From the NCBI GenBank assembly GCA_963513935.1, contig OY740772.1, positions 12,184,098-12,248,097 of the forward strand: a DNA stretch of 64,000 bases, read 5' to 3'. The DNA is from Aphrophora alni (Eukaryota; Arthropoda; Insecta; Hemiptera; Aphrophoridae). Each line of letters opens with the position of its first letter. The first letter of the stretch is position 1. Shown here one piece after another: positions 59,401-64,000 of this stretch. The position numbers and the translations under genes are program-made. The notes under the pieces are model-generated. The model was not told the origin of the DNA, ran no database searches, and saw nothing but the letters and a program-made list of their open reading frames with translations.

Positions 59401-60275
59401 GAAAACTTCTTGTTAAATGTAAGCTGAAAAAACAACTCTTGTTATAAACAAACATTCCTCTATTACAGTGTTATTAGGAAATAAAAATAACTAAAAAACT
59501 ATTTGGCTTATGGATACTTAAAGAAAACTTATTTGTTAACAACTTTGATACAAATATAACAGATATTAATTACAAAGTTGGATATCAAAAAGTATTAGAG
59601 ACCCATTTTGCGGTAACGTAATGCTAGTAAAAATAACAGAACCTACAGATTGTATTGGAATTAGTTATTGCTAAAACCAGGGGTATCTGCAGATCTTTGA
59701 ATAGTTATTTGTCAGGAAAATCTGTAAATTTCAATCTGTCAGGTCATGGTATAAAAGCTTAACTACCACAATCTTTGGAAAGGAAGTTCAATACATAAAA
59801 GAGTAAATCAGATTTTAGCTACATATATAAACAAAAATACAAGACGCCCATTGCTGTTCCATATAAAATAGATCATGCCCATATAAAACTAGAAACTGCA
59901 TTACATGATAATATTATTAAAACAATCGGCTATCAAACGTTATTATTTGCTTCATTTGAATGTTATACAAGAATTTATTGGAATTTTTAAGAAGACAGAA
60001 ATGAGTAGCTATGTGAGAATTAAAATTTTACAAGAATGTTGTTTTTACAAGAAAATTATGGTAGATAAAGCGAAAATGTAAATTGCAGATAATAATAAAA
60101 CTGTTGGTAAGGATTGTGTAACATACAATTCAAGAATAAAGATGTACAATAGATTTATTCGCCAGTTAACAAGTTAACAAACAACTTAGTAATCACATTC
60201 TAGATTTTGTAAATGGAATTACACAAACAGAGAGAGAATTTAATCTGGACGATTGTGTAATTGTAAAATTTTGTA
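59400..60275 (+). pseudogene. Unassigned coding-like relic downstream of the integrase fragment
   Basis: Several short frames look coding-like between stops. One example is DNNKTVGKDCVTYNSRIK followed by MYNRFIRQL near 60087-60175; a continuation in a shifted frame (NHILDFVNGI) lies near 60190. The lysine/aromatic-rich composition suggests an old mobile element or virus-derived open frame, perhaps from the same insertion as the integrase piece. I do not recognise the family and assign no function. Confidence 0.3.
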
Positions 60276-60334
60276 GATGAGTCCCTTTTCCACCTATAGA
60301 GATACGCTTTTTATTTCCTCCGGTGCCCCCTCAT

Positions 60335-60560
60335 AGTACCCACGAACCCTAGTTTTGCTGTGTAGTCTTGAGTTACATCCCTCTCATACATCTTTCATAT
60401 CAGATCTCTCTGAACCAACTCTTGTTCCTTTCCGACTCTTATGTTATTAGAGTAGTCAAAAGCTAGGAGTCTTCTTATTTTTTCCCCTTTATAAGGTGAT
60501 GATAATCAAAAAGATTTTCGCCAACAGGGAAAAAATATTAAAATTCACAATAATCTAGCT
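60335..60560 (-). mobile_element. Beta-family repeat copy (intron 2)
   Basis: GTGTAGTCTTGAGTTACATC, CAGATCTCTCTGAACCAACT, TTCCGACTCTTATGTTATTA and GGTGATGATAATC. It lies 180 bp before the first VWC exon. Confidence 0.55.
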
Positions 60561-60737
60561 GAAATTTTTAATTATTGATATTTTAAGTCCTTTAACCAAT
60601 AACACTTAAACTAGTTCAAAATCTGTAAATTTTAATTTGCAAAAATAAGTGGGTCTGCATTTTGAATCCACTATATTTTTAATGTTGTTATGATGATTGA
60701 GTAATTAATCAAATAATTGTTATTAATTTTATTTCAG

Positions 60738-60941
60738 AGTCCACAAGTTGCTACTACAACTTTCAACATTACGAAGAGGGAGATCGAATCATAACAAACG
60801 AACCATGTTTAAATTGTACTTGCCATAAACGAATGCTGATGTGTTACCTCAGGGTTTGTCCGTTCACAAAAGCAATCGGTCAAGATTGTAAAGTAGAAAA
60901 GAGACCAGACCAGTGTTGCCCTGTGATAACATGTCCTGAAG
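60738..60941 (+). CDS. Tnc: Tenectin-like VWC protein, exon encoding the first VWC domain
   Basis: This is a 204-bp exon in phase 1-1, residues 50-117, with acceptor TTATTTCAG and donor GTGAGG. It encodes a complete von Willebrand factor C domain. The ten cysteines fall at residues 54, 73, 76, 78, 85, 90, 100, 109, 110 and 115, with the diagnostic C-x2-C-x-C block and the CCPVI-x-C ending. An aromatic start (CYYNFQHY) precedes EEGDRI. There is an N-glycosylation sequon at Asn75 (NCT). VWC domains are extracellular protein-interaction modules found in matrix proteins and BMP modulators. The single-exon, symmetric-phase arrangement is typical of shuffled modules. The domain call is firm; the tenectin orthology is likely but unproven. 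Confidence 0.93.
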
Positions 60942-61569
60942 GTGAGGATAACTTAATTAGTTTTTATTGTGTATTATATTACAATCAGTGAATAATGATA
61001 AACACTCTACTTTGTAATCTTTGGTATATGTGTTTTAAACTAGGAGATTATTTAATAAGATTGGAAATAAAAATGATCAAGGACATTGGTAGAGAGGAAA
61101 TGAAGGGACTTTTCCTTCCAAACTACAGAAAGAAATTCAGCAAATCTTTATGATCAAATGTTATTATATATTTTGTTGTTTTGAAGGAAATGTTTTTTTT
61201 ATAAAACTTGTAAACAAATGAGAATTACTTTTAATTTAAACTCTGAATAAAAAACATAGGTGGGTAGATTGTTATTTAAATTATCTCAAAATGCTAATAA
61301 TTATGATCAAAACAAAAGAAGGTATTTCAGTCCCCTTATATGGGTTATTCCAAATTATTTATATTTGTTTTTCTGTTTTAAATTTTGTTCTTGTTGTAAT
61401 TGATTTATTTCTTAAAATTATGTTTCTTCAGTAATACTTTATATTTTGACATATCTCCATTATATGTACATATTATTTAATTACATTATCATTTGTATAT
61501 ATGTGACGACTTGTCTTGTACAAATTAATAATTTCTCATAAAAGTCTTAATAAAGTATGGTGTAAAAAT

Positions 61570-61860
61570 ATTGCACAAACTTTCTCACTTACCTATTCCC
61601 AAAGCCAAATAAAAATCAACCAAAACTATTCATCTTCAAAATGTCATTTAGATCATTGTCTATCAAAAAGTGAAAATGAACCATTTTCTTTTTTAAAATA
61701 TTACATTTTTAATAGTTCCTAAACTTGCTTTGCTCATTGTAAATCGTAATTGATTAAAATCAAGCTTTTAATGAAGACAGTCAAGGCTCATTATTCTTTT
61801 TATCAACTATACCTGAACCACAATAATTTGTTAATGCAATTTTGCACACGTGTTTGAATC
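61570..61860 (-). mobile_element. Alpha-family fragment in intron 3
   Basis: Starts TTGCACAAACTTTCTCACTT and continues AAAAGTGAAAATGAACCATT, AACTTGCTTTGCTCATTGTA and AATTTTGCACACGTGTTTG. It is truncated where a beta copy begins. Confidence 0.6.
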
Positions 61861-61924
61861 ATTAGTCTTTTCCGCATCTTGTATTTCTAGCACTCTCAGA
61901 AGCTCACTTATCGTAACTACAGAT

Positions 61925-62220
61925 GTAGCAATCCCAGATTCACAGCTGTATTTATACTTTTTTGTGTGTAGTCTTGTGTTAAATTTCTCTCATTCACAGG
62001 TCTCTCTTGATCAACTCTTCTTCTTTTCTGACCCTAATGCTATTAAAGTATTTTGAGAGCTTTTGGATTTATATTTTGTGCTCTTTTTTCAACTTACTTT
62101 TTTTTAAGGGGATGATAATCATGACGTTTTTGTCTTTAAACCACAAGAATAAAAAAATTTCAATCTCCCGATTTCCTCCTCTTTTATTGATTTTCTTCAA
62201 TCTCGTCAAATTCTTTTTGT
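61925..62220 (-). mobile_element. Beta-family repeat copy (intron 3)
   Basis: AGCAATCCCAGATTCACAGC, CAGGTCTCTCTTGATCAACT, TCTGACCCTAATGCTATTAA and GGGGATGATAATCATGACG. Confidence 0.6.
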
Positions 62221-62392
62221 TATTATATTTTTTTTCCTTTTGGGTTTATTTGAAGTGGAAGTCTTTGTCTACCACAATATAGATAACATAACCTAACCTT
62301 TTTTCTCCAATCTTAATTACACAAAATATGGTAACAAATTTACATCTAATGTTATACAAACAGACTTTGAACAATTTACTTTCTCATTTCAG

Positions 62393-62517
62393 TGCCAGTA
62401 CAATTGCTGACTAGCTCCACGACACCTGAACCTACGACATCATCAAACGCAGTTGGACATCTTGATAATCACGGATGTACTCTTGGAGACTCAACATTTT
62501 ACCCTGATGGTGCACAG
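62393..62517 (+). CDS. Tnc: Tenectin-like VWC protein, linker and start of second VWC domain
   Basis: This is a 125-bp exon, entering in phase 1 and leaving in phase 0, residues 118-159. The first part is a Ser/Thr/Pro-rich linker (TSSTTPEPTTSS) well suited to O-glycosylation, as expected of a mucin-like spacer. The end begins VWC domain 2 (GCTLGDSTFYPDGAQ; Cys146 is its first cysteine). The acceptor is CATTTCAG and the donor is GTAAAC. Confidence 0.87.
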
Positions 62518-63653
62518 GTAAACACACAGAAATTAATAGATTAGGATTACTAAAAACACAATATATCAGATATCTTTAATACTTTAAACTCGGTTGGAAA
62601 CAAATTTTCTGCTTACATTTCCATTATATATTAATATTAATAACCAATAAAGACAAAAAGTGTTAATTTTTGCTACTGATAGTTCTTCAAAAAAGGACAA
62701 AGTATCATTTACCCAAACTTGTAACTGTGTAAAGCTATAAGTATTTTATAAATAAACAAATTATTTTATATTTTTGAACAAATGTTTATTGAACTATTTT
62801 ATTTTTCAACAATCAATTTTTTATAAATATTTTACCATTATATCTTTAGATTGTACAACAACCATTTAAAGGGTCTCAAAAGTGTAGATGAGTCCAATTA
62901 GCTAGGAAGAAATGTCAATAATAAGATAAAAGAGGAGTTAGGATAAAATATATAGAAGAGTGCTCTATTTTACAACATGGTGAAGAATCTAATATAGTGA
63001 TGCAACATAACTATACACGTCAGAGAGATGCACATGGACAGCGAAAGATTTGAGCAAACTACAAGCGACAAAATGATATTTTTCAGAGAATAGAAAATGT
63101 TACAAGAAAAGACTTAATAAGGAGTGAAGACGTTCAAAACAGCTCAAGCTTGTATCGCTGAAAGAGACAATCAAGAGGAAACATTTGTAATACTTTACCC
63201 CTATGATGAGGATAGATAAAATCAGAATGGCTAGAAGAACACTAGAGAAAGTAGAAAAGAGAAAAAGACCTATGGGATTACAGCAAATGAGATGGAACGA
63301 TTTGCAGTCCATGAGTACACTGAAAGATAGGAAATGTGGAGAGAATGTTAGGAATTAAAGAGGATGTATCAGACGACCCATCTAGACAGAAACATCAAAA
63401 TATGATGATGTAGAAGTACTTAAAGATAAAGCAGGATCTTGTAATTCCATAGTGTTTGTACATCCCCACCACAAAACTTCTGTGAAAATTAATCTTGAGG
63501 AATGATCATTTTTATAAAATTGGTTGAACATTAATCAAATGTGAAATATCGCTGTTAACAGATAATTTATTAAATGTAGATAATATGTTAACTATTACAG
63601 CCAAATAACCAAAATAACAATTTATTACAATATCTAACCACTTTATTTTCCAG
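62518..63653 (+). other. Intron 4 of the VWC gene
   Basis: The intron is 1.1 kb, from GTAAAC to TTTTCCAG. It splits VWC domain 2 after Gln159 in phase 0. It contains a decayed non-LTR retrotransposon C-terminal remnant at about 62.94-63.35 kb. Confidence 0.8.
62940..63350 (+). pseudogene. Decayed non-LTR retrotransposon ORF2 C-terminus
   Basis: In intron 4 the + strand gives broken frames resembling the tail of insect type-1 retroelement polymerases: a stretch like RIENVTRKDLIRSEDVQ near 63090-63140, then KIRMARRTLEKVEKRKRP followed by GLQQMRW near 63215-63295. Frames shift and stops interrupt, so it is a relic. Its location between two VWC exons shows the intron tolerates insertion. Confidence 0.55.
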
Positions 63654-63801
63654 GTTCCTCAAGATCCAAAGAAGCCTTGTGAACTTTGTTACTGTATAAG
63701 GAATCGTACTGCTTGCGTAATGCAAGAGTGTACTTTGAATGTTGAAGGATGTCGACCGGTTTATCAAGATGGTGTCTGTTGTCCAGTGAGATATGACTGT
63801 G
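63654..63801 (+). CDS. Tnc: Tenectin-like VWC protein, rest of second VWC domain (gene continues beyond window)
   Basis: This is a 148-bp exon, phase 0 to phase 1, residues 160-208, with acceptor TTTTCCAG and donor GTTAGT. It completes VWC domain 2. Together with Cys146 its cysteines at 168, 171, 173, 180, 185, 192, 201, 202 and 208 give the ten-cysteine pattern (CELCYC, then EGC, then VCCPVRYDC). There is a sequon at Asn176 (NRT). The phase-1 donor, with no stop codon, shows the gene continues past 64000. Tenectins have several further VWC domains and Thr/Pro-rich spacers, so the visible part would be only the N-terminal portion. Confidence 0.93.
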
Positions 63802-64000
63802 GTTAGTTTCTTGCTTTTATAAATATTAGAATTTTAAATATTCGAGAAAACTATTAAAACCTTTTCAGTTAATCTACTTGCAAACATGTTTTAAAGAAAA
63901 CTGAAAAAAAAAATACAAATAACAGAATTGTTTAAACTATTTTAGAAACTAATTTAATTGTAGTGTTCTTTAGAGGTTTTTTAAATTAAATTTTATATGT

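Larger units (their letters stand above)
59129..60737 (+). other. Intron 2 of the VWC gene
   Basis: The intron is 1.6 kb, from GTAGGT to ATTTCAG. It contains an integrase-like pseudogene fragment (about 59.23-59.40 kb), further coding-like but stop-broken sequence to about 60.27 kb, and a beta-family repeat at 60.34-60.56 kb. Confidence 0.75.
60942..62392 (+). other. Intron 3 of the VWC gene
   Basis: The intron is 1.45 kb, from GTGAGG to CATTTCAG. It contains an alpha-family end with internal sequence (about 61.57-61.86 kb) directly followed by a beta-family copy (about 61.93-62.22 kb). The remainder is unremarkable AT-rich sequence. Confidence 0.8.

Overview
The window looks like insect nuclear DNA. 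It is strongly AT-rich and packed with decayed transposable elements. It carries scattered TTAGG/CCTAA pentamer blocks (the ancestral insect telomere motif) and holds one spliced gene with very large introns. I cannot name the species; a repeat-rich hemipteran is only a guess.

One host gene is supported. It lies on the + strand, starts near 40.1 kb and runs off the right edge. Five coding exons can be placed (40123-40207, 59066-59128, 60738-60941, 62393-62517, 63654-63801). All have GT/AG borders and compatible phases, giving 208 continuous residues: a signal peptide, a short acidic leader, a complete 10-cysteine von Willebrand factor C (VWC) domain, a Ser/Thr/Pro linker and a second 10-cysteine VWC domain. 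It is most likely tenectin, a secreted mucin-like extracellular-matrix protein of insect epithelia, or a close VWC relative. Intron 1 is about 18.9 kb.

In 1-40 kb I see no host gene; this is intergenic DNA or 5' intron. It is a mosaic of recurrent dispersed families, which I name locally: alpha (internal block GGGTCAAAAAATCGA, ends resembling GAGAAAGTT), beta (core GGTCAAGAGAGACCTGAT, at least 14 copies), gamma (large terminal inverted repeats ending near GCTGGGTAAGTACCATGATG, with subterminal GAGCGAAGCGAG motifs), delta (near-palindromic, ends like TACAGGGTGT) and other foldback elements at 28.2, 42.6, 45.3 and 48.5 kb. There are also a minisatellite with higher-order structure (6.6-7.5 kb), a 57-bp alternating array (30.4-30.7 kb), a Tc1/mariner transposase relic (30.9-31.7 kb), a TTAGG array inside a gamma element (32.8 kb), a 222-bp GA microsatellite (27.2 kb) and a CR1-like retrotransposon tail (37.0-37.5 kb).

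In 40-64 kb the gene's introns hold the same families, plus an approximately 160-bp satellite (53.2-54.6 kb), an integrase-like relic in intron 2 and a non-LTR retrotransposon tail in intron 4. Most of the short ORFs (60-160 codons) are chance or repeat-derived. No rRNA, functional tRNA, CRISPR or operon-like structure is visible.
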